DNA from: Streptomyces sp. S465
GTDB taxonomy: Bacteria; Actinomycetota; Actinomycetes; Streptomycetales; Streptomycetaceae
DNA: 64,000 nt
Assembly: GCF_026898115.1 (NCBI RefSeq)
Contig: NZ_CP114036.1
Span: 496,001-560,000 of the forward strand
Direction: 5' to 3'
Part shown: in pieces, positions 1-8,188 of the stretch
Layout: the number at the start of each line of letters is the position of its first letter
Position numbering within the stretch: the stretch's first letter is position 1
The notes under the pieces: generated by a model
Databases searched by the model: none
Told to the model about the DNA's origin: nothing
Seen by the model: only the letters and a program-made list of their open reading frames with translations
Made by a program: the position numbers and the translations under genes

Positions 1-1
1 G

Positions 2-760
2 CGGGCGATACGGGCGGTGCAGTACGCCGTGCTCATCGCCCTGCTGCTCGCCATCGTCCTGGCCGCGGACTGGGGTGAGCTGCGGCGCGCGTTCTTCGAC
101 GCCGAGGTGGCCCGGTCCCTGTTCCCCGACATCATCACCACCGCCCTGGTCAACACCGTCGTCTACACCCTGCTGGGCTTCGGGTTCGGGCTCGTGCTCG
201 GGGTGGTGCTGGCGCTGATGCGGCTCTCGCGGGTGCCGCCGTACCGCTGGCTGGCGGTCGCCTACATCGAGTTCTTCCGCGGGGTGCCCGCGCTGCTGGT
301 GTTCATCGCGCTGGGCTTCGGGGTACCGCTCGCCTTCCAGGTGGCGCTGGACCGGTATGTCACGGTCATGCTGGCGCTGGGGCTCGTCGGCGCCGCCTAT
401 ATCGCCGAGACGATGCGGGCCGGCATCCAGGCGGTGCCCAAGGGGCAGATGGAGGCGGCGCGTTCGCTGGGCATGTCCCACAGCCGGGCGATGGCCTCGA
501 TCATCATTCCGCAGGCGTTCCGGATCGTCCTGCCGCCGCTGACCAATGAACTGGTGCTGCTGACCAAGGACTCGTCCCTGGTCTATCTGCTGGGGCTCTC
601 CCTGGACCAGTACGAACTGGCCAAGTTCGGCCGGGACGCGCTGAATCAGCATCGCAGCCTCACCCCGATCCTGGTCGCCGGGGTGTGCTACCTGATCATC
701 ACCGTTCCGCTCGGCCATCTGGTGCGCCGGCTCGAGGCCCGTGCGGCGAAGGCGAGGTGA
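2..760 (+). CDS. Polar amino acid ABC transporter permease (5' end probably cut by the window edge)
   Basis: This is an inner-membrane permease of the His/Glu/Gln/Arg/opine family that moves a polar amino acid across the membrane. The reading frame is open to the left edge, so the GTG at 17 may be internal and the true start outside the window. Several hydrophobic spans are visible. The cytoplasmic EAA loop that docks the ATPase (EAARSLGM...IIIPQAFR) lies near residues 150-175. The stop overlaps the next gene's GTG in a GTGA, so the two are translationally coupled. The substrate-binding protein should lie upstream of the window. The substrate itself cannot be read from this subunit. Confidence 0.9.
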   Translation, partial: RAIRAVQYAVLIALLLAIVLAADWGELRRAFFDAEVARSLFPDIITTALVNTVVYTLLGFGFGLVLGVVLALMRLSRVPPYRWLAVAYIEFFRGVPALLVFIALGFGVPLAFQVALDRYVTVMLALGLVGAAYIAETMRAGIQAVPKGQMEAARSLGMSHSRAMASIIIPQAFRIVLPPLTNELVLLTKDSSLVYLLGLSLDQYELAKFGRDALNQHRSLTPILVAGVCYLIITVPLGHLVRRLEARAAKAR

Positions 761-1602
761 CCGGAGTGAAGAGGACGACGGAGGTACCCGAGACCGGCGA
801 GGCGGACGGCATCGCCATCCGGGTGGAGGGGCTGCACAAGTCCTTCGGCGCGCTGGAGGTGCTGCGTGGCATCGATCTCACCGTCCGGCGGGGCGAGGTG
901 GTCTGTGTCATCGGCCCGTCCGGGTCCGGCAAGTCGACGCTGCTGCGCTGTGTCAACCTGCTGGAGGAGCCGACCTCGGGTTCGGTCACCGTGGCGGGGA
1001 CCGAGGTCACCGACCCGGATGTGGACATCGACCGGGTGCGGCGGCGGATCGGCATGGTGTTCCAGGCGTTCAATCTCTTTCCCCATCTGACCGCCCTGGA
1101 GAACCTCACGATCGCCCAGCGACGGGTGTTGCGCCGCGACAAGGCGGAGGCGGTGCGCATCGGGCGGGAGACACTGCGCCGGGTCGGCCTGGGCGACAAG
1201 GAGTCGGCCTATCCGGCGCAGCTGTCGGGCGGCCAGCAGCAGCGGGTGGCCATCGCCCGCGCGCTGTCGATGGGCCCGGAGCTGATGCTCTTCGACGAGC
1301 CGACCTCGGCGCTCGATCCGGAACTGGTCGGGGATGTGCTCGCGGTGATGCGCGCCCTGGCCGACGAGGGGATGACGATGCTGGTCGTCACCCATGAGAT
1401 GAGCTTCGCCCGGGAGGTCGCCGACCGGGTCGTGTTCATGGACGACGGGGTGATCGTGGAGGAGGGCGGTCCGGAGCGGGTCATCGCCGATCCGGTGCAC
1501 CCCCGCACCCGGGCCTTTCTCACCCGGGTGCTCAACCCGGCCGCGGCGCGGGTGGAGGAGGCGCCGGACACCGGCCCGCACGGAGCGCGGAGGGACGCCT
1601 GA
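757..1602 (+). CDS. Polar amino acid ABC transporter ATP-binding protein
   Basis: This is the ATPase partner of the preceding permease (GlnQ/HisP family, 281 aa from the GTG at 757). It carries Walker A (GPSGSGKST), the ABC signature LSGGQQQR, Walker B (LMLFDEP) and the switch histidine in VVTHE, all intact. I placed the start at GTG 757 because it overlaps the permease stop as GTGA. GTG 766 is a possible alternative. A short extension follows the ATPase core, which is common in actinomycetes. The function is energising uptake of an unidentified amino acid. Confidence 0.9.
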   Translation: MTGVKRTTEVPETGEADGIAIRVEGLHKSFGALEVLRGIDLTVRRGEVVCVIGPSGSGKSTLLRCVNLLEEPTSGSVTVAGTEVTDPDVDIDRVRRRIGMVFQAFNLFPHLTALENLTIAQRRVLRRDKAEAVRIGRETLRRVGLGDKESAYPAQLSGGQQQRVAIARALSMGPELMLFDEPTSALDPELVGDVLAVMRALADEGMTMLVVTHEMSFAREVADRVVFMDDGVIVEEGGPERVIADPVHPRTRAFLTRVLNPAAARVEEAPDTGPHGARRDA

Positions 1603-1645
1603 GCATCGCCGCGGCTCTCGCGGCCGGCGGCGGCGGGCAGGCGCG

Positions 1646-1687
1646 GGCATCCCGCCTCGATGCCTGGCATCCCGCCTCGATCCCTGG
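1646..1687. repeat. Two-copy tandem repeat, 20-bp period
   Basis: The unit GGCATCCCGCCTCGAT occurs at 1646-1661 and again at 1666-1681, and the flanking bases are nearly repeated. It lies between the ABC ATPase and the LacI gene. Its role is unknown. Confidence 0.75.
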
Positions 1688-1724
1688 GTCTTCCCGGCGA
1701 CATGAGGCGGCCTTAGGGTATAGA

Positions 1725-1732
1725 AACCGGTT
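1725..1732. promoter_or_regulatory. LacI-type operator core AACCGGTT
   Basis: A palindrome AACCGGTT with near-symmetrical flanks lies about 50 bp upstream of the LacI-family start. LacI/GalR proteins bind palindromes with a central CG, so autoregulation is plausible. This is inferred from position and symmetry only. Confidence 0.5.
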
Positions 1733-1780
1733 GCTGCCCGGTCAGGATTCCGCGTGGGCGACGAGAGAAGGGGAGTCTCG

Positions 1781-2824
1781 ATGGCTCGTTCCTCGGGATC
1801 GACGGGGCCCACCCTGGCGGTCGTCGCCCGTGAGGCGGGTGTGTCGGTGCCGACCGCTTCGAAGGTGGTCAACGGCCGGGAGGACGTGGCCCCCGACACC
1901 CGGCGCCGGGTCACCGAGGTCCTGGACCGCCTGGGGTACATCCGCAGGCCGCGCTGCGAGGCGCCCAAGCCGACCGCGATGGTCGACCTGGTGGTGCACT
2001 CACTCGACAGCGCCTGGTCGGGGGCGGTGCTGCACGGCGCCGCGGAGGCCGCGCACGAGGCGGGTCTTGAGGTGGTGGTCTCCGCCGCGGCCACCCGCAC
2101 CCGCGGCGGCCGGCTCGACCCCGGCCGGCTGGACAAGCTGTACGCGCGGGGCAGCTCGGGGGTGCTGTTCCATCTCACGTCGCTCGCGCCCGCCCAGTAC
2201 CTCTGGCTCGACGAGCGGCGGATCCCGTTCGTGCTGATCGACCCCGCGGACGACCCGCCGCCCGGGGTGCCGTCCGTGGCGGCCGCCAACTGGCAGGGCG
2301 GGATGGCCGCCACCGAGCACCTCATCGAGCTGGGACACCGCCGGATCGCGGTGATCGGCGGCCACGGGCGGACGGTGCGCGACGGTGGCCGGGTCGCCGG
2401 ATACCGTTCGGCGATGGCGGCGGCCGGGTTGCCGGTGCCGTCCGCGTATGTGCGCTACGGCGACATCAGCGAGGCGGCGGCGCGCCACCGGATGGGTGAG
2501 CTGCTGGATCTGGCCGAGCCGCCCACGGCCGTCTTCGTCTGCTCCGACCAGATGGCGCTGGGTGTGTACCAGGCGGTCAGGGAGCGGGGTCTGAGGATGC
2601 CGCAGGACATCAGTGTCGTGGGCTTCGACGATCTGCCGCAGGCCCGCTGGATCACGCCCGCGCTCACCACGGTCCGGCAGCCGCTGGCGGAGATGGCGGC
2701 CGCGGCGCTGCGCACGCTGGTGCGGCTGATGACCGGCGAGGTGCCGGAGGCCACCCGCACCGAGCTGTCCACCCGGCTCATGGTCCGGTCCAGTACCGCG
2801 CCCCCACTCCGGGCTCCGTCATGA
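1781..2824 (+). CDS. LacI/GalR family transcriptional regulator
   Basis: This is a 347-aa DNA-binding repressor. The N-terminal LacI helix-turn-helix with its hinge is at about residues 11-55 (LAVVAREAGVSVPTASKVVNG). It is followed by a periplasmic-binding-protein-like sensor domain ending in the usual QPLAEM...A region. The ATG at 1781 is chosen over an upstream GTG at 1754 because it follows a good purine-rich site (AGAAGGGGAG). The gene precedes a CE7 esterase and a GH43 arabinanase on the same strand, so it probably senses a plant-polysaccharide sugar. The effector is not known. A candidate operator lies at 1725-1732. Confidence 0.9.
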   Translation: MARSSGSTGPTLAVVAREAGVSVPTASKVVNGREDVAPDTRRRVTEVLDRLGYIRRPRCEAPKPTAMVDLVVHSLDSAWSGAVLHGAAEAAHEAGLEVVVSAAATRTRGGRLDPGRLDKLYARGSSGVLFHLTSLAPAQYLWLDERRIPFVLIDPADDPPPGVPSVAAANWQGGMAATEHLIELGHRRIAVIGGHGRTVRDGGRVAGYRSAMAAAGLPVPSAYVRYGDISEAAARHRMGELLDLAEPPTAVFVCSDQMALGVYQAVRERGLRMPQDISVVGFDDLPQARWITPALTTVRQPLAEMAAAALRTLVRLMTGEVPEATRTELSTRLMVRSSTAPPLRAPS

Positions 2825-2978
2825 CCGAGGACTCGAACACTGCACGGATATCCGAACGCACCGGCGCCCTTCGGCGCACCGCCCGCCCCTGTCTCCCGTT
2901 CCCGTCCCCGAACCGTGTCTCCGCCCCGTACTGGCCCCCGCTCATCGCCGCACCGATCGCTACGGAGGTCCACCCACC

Positions 2979-3947
2979 GTGTTCATCGACCTACCCCTGG
3001 AGCAGCTGCGCAGCTATCAGCCCCCGCTGCCCGAGCCGGACGGCTTCGACACCTTCTGGAAGCGGACGCTCGCCGAGGCCCGCGCCGCGGAGCTGGACGC
3101 GGTGTTCACCGGGACCGACGCCGGGCTGACCCGTCTGCACACCTATGACGTGGAGTTCTCCGGCTTCGGCGGGCACCGGATACGCGGCTGGCTGCTGGCC
3201 CCGCGGGACGTGCCGGGCCCGCTGCCGTGCGTGGTGCAGTACCTCGGCTACAGCGGCGGCCGGGGGCTGCCGCACAACTGGCTGCTGTGGCCGTCGGTCG
3301 GCTATGCGGTCTTCGTGATGGACAGCCGGGGCCAGGGGTGGGTCCAGCACTCCCCCGGCGACACCCCCGATCCGGTCGGCGGCACCGGGCCCGAGACGCC
3401 GGGCAAGATGACCCAGGGTGTCCTGTCCCCGGACGACTACTACTACCGCCGGCTCTACACGGACGCGGTGCGGGCGGTGGAGGCCGCCCGGGTCCATCCG
3501 CTGGTGGACAGCGAGCGGATCGTGGTCAGCGGGGGCAGCCAGGGCGGCGCGCTGGCCCTGGCGGCGGCCGGGCTGGTGCCGGATCTGGCGGCGGCGCTGG
3601 TGGATGTGCCGTATCTGACGCACATCCGGCGCGCGGTCGAGATCACCGACGCCGATCCCTATGGCGAACTGGCCCGGTTCTGCGCCGGCCGGCGTGATCT
3701 GGCCGAGCGGGTGTTCGCCACGCTCGACCACTTCGACGGCCTCAACTTCGCGGCCCGCGCGAACGCGCCGGCGCTGTTCTCGACTGCCCTGCGCGATGAG
3801 ATCACCCCGACCTCCTGCGGCTTCGCCGCCTATCACCACTACGCCGGCCAGAAGGACATCAGGGTGTGGCCCTTCAACGGCCACGAGGGCGGGTCCACAC
3901 ATCAGCAGGCCGAACAGATCGCCTTCCTGCGGGCGCTGCTGGGCTGA
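2979..3947 (+). CDS. Acetyl-xylan esterase / cephalosporin-C deacetylase family (CE7)
   Basis: This is a 322-aa alpha/beta hydrolase of the CE7 family, which removes acetyl groups from xylo-oligosaccharides and similar small acetylated substrates. The family RGQGW motif is at about residues 117-121. The nucleophile elbow GGSQGG has Ser near residue 187. A catalytic Asp follows in ALRDEITP, and the C-terminal GHEGG supplies the histidine. There is no signal peptide, so it acts in the cytoplasm on imported oligosaccharides. The GTG at 2979 is preceded by GGAGG at a good distance. It lies between a LacI regulator and a secreted arabinanase, which suggests hemicellulose use. Confidence 0.88.
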   Translation: MFIDLPLEQLRSYQPPLPEPDGFDTFWKRTLAEARAAELDAVFTGTDAGLTRLHTYDVEFSGFGGHRIRGWLLAPRDVPGPLPCVVQYLGYSGGRGLPHNWLLWPSVGYAVFVMDSRGQGWVQHSPGDTPDPVGGTGPETPGKMTQGVLSPDDYYYRRLYTDAVRAVEAARVHPLVDSERIVVSGGSQGGALALAAAGLVPDLAAALVDVPYLTHIRRAVEITDADPYGELARFCAGRRDLAERVFATLDHFDGLNFAARANAPALFSTALRDEITPTSCGFAAYHHYAGQKDIRVWPFNGHEGGSTHQQAEQIAFLRALLG

Positions 3948-4055
3948 GCGAGTGCGGCGGGCGGCGTTTCGATCGCCACCCGCCGGCCCGCCGGTCCGGG
4001 CGCCCGGGTCAGGCCGGTGTCTCCGTACCCGTCCGGCGCCTGTCGGCGTCGGAGA

Positions 4056-4097
4056 ACGCGCACGTCCCCAGGCACAGACGCGCACATCCCCAGGTAC
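4056..4097. repeat. Imperfect direct repeat in the leader of the arabinanase gene
   Basis: Two 20-bp copies (ACGCGCACGTCCCCAGGCAC at 4056-4075 and a copy with two mismatches at 4078-4097) lie just before the ribosome-binding site of the GH43 gene. They may be a regulator site or a simple duplication. Confidence 0.6.
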
Positions 4098-4115
4098 CGA
4101 AGAGGAGAACCGCTC

Positions 4116-5087
4116 ATGAAAGCGCACCGCCGCGCCAGATGGCTCATGCTGCCCGCCGCACTCCTGCTCGCCCTGCTCCCCACCAGCGCCTCCGCCTACC
4201 CCAACCCCGGCCTGGTCACGGGCGACATCGTCGTCCACGACCCGACGATGATCCGCGCCACCGACGGCACCTATCTGCTCTACTCCACCCACGGCGGTCT
4301 GGAGGCCCGCACCTCCACCGACCGGATCGCCTTCACCCGCTCGGGCAACGCCTTCACCACCGCGCCCTCCTGGTGGAAGACGTACTCCGCCGACAACGAC
4401 CCCTGGGCGCCCGACATCTCGTACCAGGGCGGCAAGTACCTGATGTACTACGCCGTCTCGTCGTTCGGCTCCAGCAAATCCGCCATCGGTGTCGCCGGCT
4501 CCGCCAGCGGCAAGGCCGGCACCTGGACCGACTACGGCATCGTCCACTCCACCACCAGCAGCAGCGACTACAACGCCATCGATCCCAACCTCTTCGTCGA
4601 CAGCGACGGCACGTGGTGGCTGTCGTTCGGCTCGTGGTGGTCGGGGCTGAAGATGATCCGCCTGGACCCGTCCACCGGTAAGCAGTACGCGGGCGACAAG
4701 ACCGTCTACAGCATCGCCTCCCGGCCCACCGGCACCAAGGCGGTCGAGGGTCCCGCGGTCGTCAAGCGCAACGGCTACTACTACCTGTTCGCGTCGTACG
4801 ACACCTGCTGCGCGGGCACCGCCTCCACGTACAAGATCAAGGTCGGCCGCGCCACCAGCCCCACCGGGCCGTACTACGACAAGAACGGGGTGAACATGCT
4901 GAACAACGGCGGTTCCCCGGTGCTGGAGTCCCACGGCCGCTACATCGGCCCCGGCGGCCAGTCCGTGATGAGCGACAGCGACGGCGATCTGCTCGTCTAC
5001 CACTACTACGACGGCCAGGACAACGGCACCCCCAAGCTGGGTGTCAACCTGCTGAGCTGGTCCGGCGGCTGGCCGACCGCCTACTGA
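4116..5087 (+). CDS. Secreted arabinan endo-1,5-alpha-L-arabinosidase, GH43
   Basis: This is a 323-aa secreted five-bladed beta-propeller hydrolase that would cut the alpha-1,5-arabinan backbone of pectin. A Sec signal peptide occupies residues 1-27 (positive N-end, hydrophobic core, cleavage after ASA). The three GH43 acids are visible: the catalytic base Asp in HDPTM at residue 42, the pKa-modulating Asp in AIDPN near residue 155, and the acid Glu in VEGPA near residue 210. The ATG at 4116 follows AGAGGAG. No carbohydrate-binding module is attached. The gene ends at a strong terminator shared with the convergent auxin block. Confidence 0.92.
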   Translation: MKAHRRARWLMLPAALLLALLPTSASAYPNPGLVTGDIVVHDPTMIRATDGTYLLYSTHGGLEARTSTDRIAFTRSGNAFTTAPSWWKTYSADNDPWAPDISYQGGKYLMYYAVSSFGSSKSAIGVAGSASGKAGTWTDYGIVHSTTSSSDYNAIDPNLFVDSDGTWWLSFGSWWSGLKMIRLDPSTGKQYAGDKTVYSIASRPTGTKAVEGPAVVKRNGYYYLFASYDTCCAGTASTYKIKVGRATSPTGPYYDKNGVNMLNNGGSPVLESHGRYIGPGGQSVMSDSDGDLLVYHYYDGQDNGTPKLGVNLLSWSGGWPTAY

Positions 5088-5119
5088 GCCGTCTTCGCCG
5101 TCGTCCGCGCGCGCCCCAC

Positions 5120-5150
5120 GGCTCCCTCCCCGCGGCGCGGGGAGGGAGCC
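5120..5150. terminator. Bidirectional hairpin terminator between convergent genes
   Basis: This is a perfect 14-bp GC-rich stem (GGCTCCCTCCCCGC at 5120-5133 paired with 5137-5150) with a 3-nt loop. It lies between the arabinanase stop and the flavin reductase stop. Confidence 0.85.
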
Positions 5151-5160
5151 ACCGCCGATG

Positions 5161-5715
5161 TCATCGACTGGCTCCCGGTACCGGCGGCGTGGCGTCGAGA
5201 CGGTGGAACGCGCGGTTGAAGTAGACCAGGCTCTGCCCGCCCGAGCGGGTGCGGATCCGCTCGATGTCGACGAAGAGCACGCTGTGGGAGCCCATGGGGA
5301 CGGCGTGCGTGACCGTGCCGATGGCGCTCACCAGGGCGTCCTTGAGCACCGGCAGATCGTGCGCGCGGTCCCAGACGTCCCAAGTGAAGCGTTCGGCCAT
5401 CGGCACCCTGGTGGCCCCGGCGAAGTGCAGGGCCAGGTCCTGCTGGGCGCCGCCGAGCACATTGACGCAGACCCTTCCGTTGGCCCGGAACACATCGTGC
5501 ATGGCGCTGCCGCGGTTGACGCAGACCAGCACGGTCGGCGGATCGTCGGTCACGGAGCAGACCGCGCTGACGGTGATGCCACAGCGTCCGTTCGGGCCGT
5601 TCGTGGTCAAGATGTTGACGGCCGCCGGGAGATGCGCCATCGCCTCCCGGAACTGGGCCTGGTCGGGGCTCACGGCGGGGCCCCTCCTCTCCTGCTTCGG
5701 TTCGGTTTCGCTCAT
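5161..5715 (-). CDS. iacG: Flavin reductase (HpaC/IacG-like), auxin catabolism
   Basis: This is a 184-aa NAD(P)H:flavin oxidoreductase of the flavin_reductase family. It has the core fold residues ...AVNILTT...GITVSAVCSVTDDPPTVLVCVNR near its N-terminal third and a conserved VLFVDIERI near its C-terminus. Such enzymes supply reduced flavin to a separate monooxygenase; the IacA-like protein encoded in the same operon is the obvious partner. The ATG at 5715 gives the family's usual length, although its Shine-Dalgarno is weak. It is the last gene of the iacA-B-E-G operon. The flavin-reductase call is firm; the iacG assignment rests on context. Confidence 0.82.
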   Translation of the reverse strand: MSETEPKQERRGPAVSPDQAQFREAMAHLPAAVNILTTNGPNGRCGITVSAVCSVTDDPPTVLVCVNRGSAMHDVFRANGRVCVNVLGGAQQDLALHFAGATRVPMAERFTWDVWDRAHDLPVLKDALVSAIGTVTHAVPMGSHSVLFVDIERIRTRSGGQSLVYFNRAFHRLDATPPVPGASR

Positions 5716-5746
5716 GTGGCCGTGTCGTTGTCGTCCGGAGGGGACG

Positions 5747-6499
5747 TCAGCGCATGAACAGGCCGCCGTTGGCGTCCCAGCAGGCGCCGGTGACCGCATC
5801 CGCGTGTTCGGCGGCGAGCAGCACGGCCATGTCGGCGATGAACTCCGGCCGTCCCAACCGCCCTACCGGGACGGCCTGTTCCAGGGCCGCGAGTCTGTCC
5901 GGCGGGACGATGTCGCGGACCGCCGGCAGGTCCTGGGGGCCCGGGGAGATGGCGTTCACCGTCACCCCGCGCGGGGCGAGGTCACGGGCGAACACCTTCG
6001 TCAGGGTGGCCACTCCCCCCTTGGCCGCCGCGTAGTGCGCACCGGTCGCCGTGCCGCCGTTCTGTCCGGCGAGGGAGGCGATGTTGACGATGCGCCCGTG
6101 GCCCCGCCCGGCGAAGTAGGCGCCGAAGACCTGGCAGCCGAAGAAGGCGCCGTCCAGGTTGGTCGACACCACCTGGTGGAAGCTGTCGGGGCTGATCTCC
6201 ATCAGCGCTTCCGCCTTGGCCAGTCCGGCGTTGTTGACCAGCACGTGGACGGCGCCCCAGCGGTCGGCGAGCTGGTCGCGGACGCGGGCGAAGGCGTCCT
6301 TGTCGCGCACGTCCAGGGCGAGTCCGACGGTGGCGCGGCCTTCCGGGTCGAGGGCCGCCGCGGCCTCGGCCGCGGCGGCCTGGTCCAGGTCGGTGAGCGC
6401 GACGCGGTAGCCCCGGTCGTACAGCCGGCCCGCGATGCACGCGCCCAGGCCGCGGGCGGCTCCGGTGACGAGCGCGACCCGCGCGGTCTCCGCGGTCAC
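5747..6499 (-). CDS. iacE: Short-chain dehydrogenase/reductase (IacE-like)
   Basis: This is a 250-aa classical SDR. The nucleotide-binding TGAARGLG is near residue 11, NNAG follows, then the catalytic Ser region and YAAAKGG (Tyr/Lys). IacE of characterised iac clusters is an SDR acting on an oxidised indole intermediate. The GTG start at 6499 overlaps the IacB-like stop as GTGA, so the genes are translationally coupled. It is 31 nt upstream of the flavin reductase. The SDR call is certain; the substrate is inferred from the cluster. Confidence 0.83.
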   Translation of the reverse strand: MTAETARVALVTGAARGLGACIAGRLYDRGYRVALTDLDQAAAAEAAAALDPEGRATVGLALDVRDKDAFARVRDQLADRWGAVHVLVNNAGLAKAEALMEISPDSFHQVVSTNLDGAFFGCQVFGAYFAGRGHGRIVNIASLAGQNGGTATGAHYAAAKGGVATLTKVFARDLAPRGVTVNAISPGPQDLPAVRDIVPPDRLAALEQAVPVGRLGRPEFIADMAVLLAAEHADAVTGACWDANGGLFMR

Positions 6500-6864
6500 C
6501 GGGCCGCCTCCGGTTCGGGCAGCGGGCGGCCGATGCGCGCCTCGATCTTCATATAGCGCCACAGGCCGTGCTCGCCGACCTGGACGGTGCGGAAGAGGTC
6601 GCAGGCCGCGGCGACCGTCGGCTGGTCGACGACGTCGGCGAGGACGTAACAGGTCCAGGGCCAGGAGTCGGAGGGGCCGACCATGTGCCGGTCGTCGTCG
6701 ACGGTGCCGAGAACGGTCACCCCGGGCAGCTCGTACAGCTGGGTGAGCATGGATGTGAAGCCGTCCCAGACGGTTGTGCCCTGGCCCGTGGGCAGGTCGA
6801 AGAAGTTCTGGTTGACGCCGACGCAGAACAGCACGCGCAGGGGTGCGCCAGTGGAATCGGGCAT
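6496..6864 (-). CDS. iacB: IacB-like small protein of unknown function
   Basis: This is a 122-aa protein with the look of the small IacB proteins of auxin-degradation clusters: an N-terminal LRVLFCVGVNQNFFD, then DDDRHMVGPS.SWPWTCYVLADV, then GEHGLWRYMKIEARIGR. The biochemical role in the family is not well established. It lies 16 nt downstream of the IacA-like gene and overlaps the SDR start by 4 nt. No transmembrane segment or signal peptide is visible. Recognition is from memory of the family pattern and should be confirmed by alignment. Confidence 0.72.
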   Translation of the reverse strand: MPDSTGAPLRVLFCVGVNQNFFDLPTGQGTTVWDGFTSMLTQLYELPGVTVLGTVDDDRHMVGPSDSWPWTCYVLADVVDQPTVAAACDLFRTVQVGEHGLWRYMKIEARIGRPLPEPEAAR

Positions 6865-6880
6865 GGTGGGTTCCTGTCGT

Positions 6881-8044
6881 TCAGAGGTAGCCGGGGAAGG
6901 GCTGGACGCCCATGAGGACGGCGCCGGCGCCGTCGTACATGCCCTCCTGGAGGAAGGCGTGTTGCGGGACCACCGAGGCGTCGCGCAGATAGCGCTGCAT
7001 GGGGCCGGCGTCGGCGATGGCGGCGATGCCACCGAGCTGGTAGGCGGCGCGTACGACCTCGAAGGAGGTCTTCGCGAGGTGGGCGGAGGCGAGCCGCAAC
7101 GCGCTGGTCTGTCCGGCACTCGCGGGGTCGCCCGCGACCACGGTGGCCCACACCTCCTCGGTGGCCTCGTAGAAGAAGGCGCGTGCGGACCGGAGCCGGG
7201 CCTCGGCCCGGCCGACCGCGATCCGGTAGGTGGCGCGCTCGGCGGGTTTCGGGGCGCCCGTGTAGCCGGCCCGGCCGCCCTGGGCGATGACGTGGTCGAG
7301 CGCGGCCCGCGCCACCCCGAGGCCGACGACGGCCAGCACCTGCGCGGCGTAGGGGACGGCCGGGTAGCGGTAGAGCGGTTCGTCGACGGTGGGTTCACCG
7401 CCGCGGACGAACGTCCACTCCTCGGGGACCACGGCCCGCTCGAGCACCAGGTCGTGGCTTCCGGTGCCGCGCATGCCGATGACGTCCCAGTTCTCGGCGA
7501 TCTCCACCTGACCGGGCCGCAGCAGGGCGGTGCGCGGCCGGCCGCCGCCGTCCGCACCGTCCTTGATGCCCACGCCGAGGATGTCCGCGCCCTTGCAGCC
7601 GCTGGCGAACTTCCAGCGGCCGCTGACCCGGTGGCCACCGGGGACACGTTCGGCGGGCTGTACCGGGAACAGCCCGGCGGCGAAGACCACATCGGGCCCG
7701 TCGGCGTACAGCTCGGCCTGGGTCTCAGGCGGCAGCGCGGCCAGATAGATCAGCGACGAGCCGAAGCTCGCGACCCAGCCGGCCGATCCGTCCACGGCCG
7801 AAATCCGTTCGATGAGCCGGAGGAACGCGGCGGGCGGAAGGGCATCCCCGCCGAATTGTTTCGGTGCGCTCGCCCGGTAGATTCCCGCGCTTTTGAATTC
7901 ATCGATCACATCCCGCGGCACATGCCGCTTCTCCTCGAATTCGGCACGCCGCCGGGCGACTACGGCCAGCGCCCGGTCGAACGCCGATCCGGAGGGCGAC
8001 TGCCCCGCGGCCGCCGTTTCGGCGGCATCCAGCGTCTGCGTCAT
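6881..8044 (-). CDS. iacA: Flavin-dependent monooxygenase of acyl-CoA dehydrogenase fold (IacA-like)
   Basis: This is a 387-aa protein of the acyl-CoA-dehydrogenase/group-D flavin monooxygenase fold, the type that hydroxylates indoles and phenols with reduced flavin from a partner reductase. An all-alpha N-domain is followed by SAGWVASFGSS, a beta-domain with WKFASGC and DVIGMRGTGSHD, and a C-terminal helical bundle. IacA carries out the first oxidation of indole-3-acetate in known iac pathways. The ATG at 8044 follows GAGGAGA. It is the first gene of a four-gene operon that ends with the flavin reductase. A perfect inverted repeat lies about 100 bp upstream. Confidence 0.8.
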   Translation of the reverse strand: MTQTLDAAETAAAGQSPSGSAFDRALAVVARRRAEFEEKRHVPRDVIDEFKSAGIYRASAPKQFGGDALPPAAFLRLIERISAVDGSAGWVASFGSSLIYLAALPPETQAELYADGPDVVFAAGLFPVQPAERVPGGHRVSGRWKFASGCKGADILGVGIKDGADGGGRPRTALLRPGQVEIAENWDVIGMRGTGSHDLVLERAVVPEEWTFVRGGEPTVDEPLYRYPAVPYAAQVLAVVGLGVARAALDHVIAQGGRAGYTGAPKPAERATYRIAVGRAEARLRSARAFFYEATEEVWATVVAGDPASAGQTSALRLASAHLAKTSFEVVRAAYQLGGIAAIADAGPMQRYLRDASVVPQHAFLQEGMYDGAGAVLMGVQPFPGYL

Positions 8045-8143
8045 GAGCGAATCTCCTCGCACTGCGAGCGGAACTCCCGCCCGCCTTGCGATCACGCTAT
8101 GCGCGGCGCCCGACCCGCTGCTATTGGGTGTTGGCTGCATCGC

Positions 8144-8161
8144 GTAGGGGATTTCCCCTAC
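8144..8161. promoter_or_regulatory. 18-bp perfect inverted repeat upstream of iacA
   Basis: GTAGGGGA-TT-TCCCCTAC has perfect 8-bp arms and a 2-bp spacer. It lies between the histidine-kinase stop (8189) and the iacA start (8044), an upstream-activator position. It is the natural candidate for binding by the FixJ/NarL-type regulator encoded at 9622-10239. It is too short-looped to act as a good terminator. Confidence 0.6.
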
Positions 8162-8188
8162 CCGCGTTCTCGCTTCCGGCCTTTCCGG

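Noticed and set aside
688..2325. 545-aa minus-strand ORF covering the ABC ATPase and LacI genes
   Set aside because: It is a GC-rich shadow frame: low-complexity Arg/Pro/Gly/Ala, no motif, and opposite to two genes with clear family motifs.
1646..4097. CRISPR-like arrays suggested by short direct repeats at 1646 and 4056
   Set aside because: Only two copies each, with no unique spacers of regular length; simple duplications.
2991..5003. 670-aa minus-strand ORF opposite the esterase and arabinanase
   Set aside because: Composition is repetitive Gly/Val/Arg/Asp typical of antisense reading of streptomycete genes; the plus-strand genes have intact catalytic residues.
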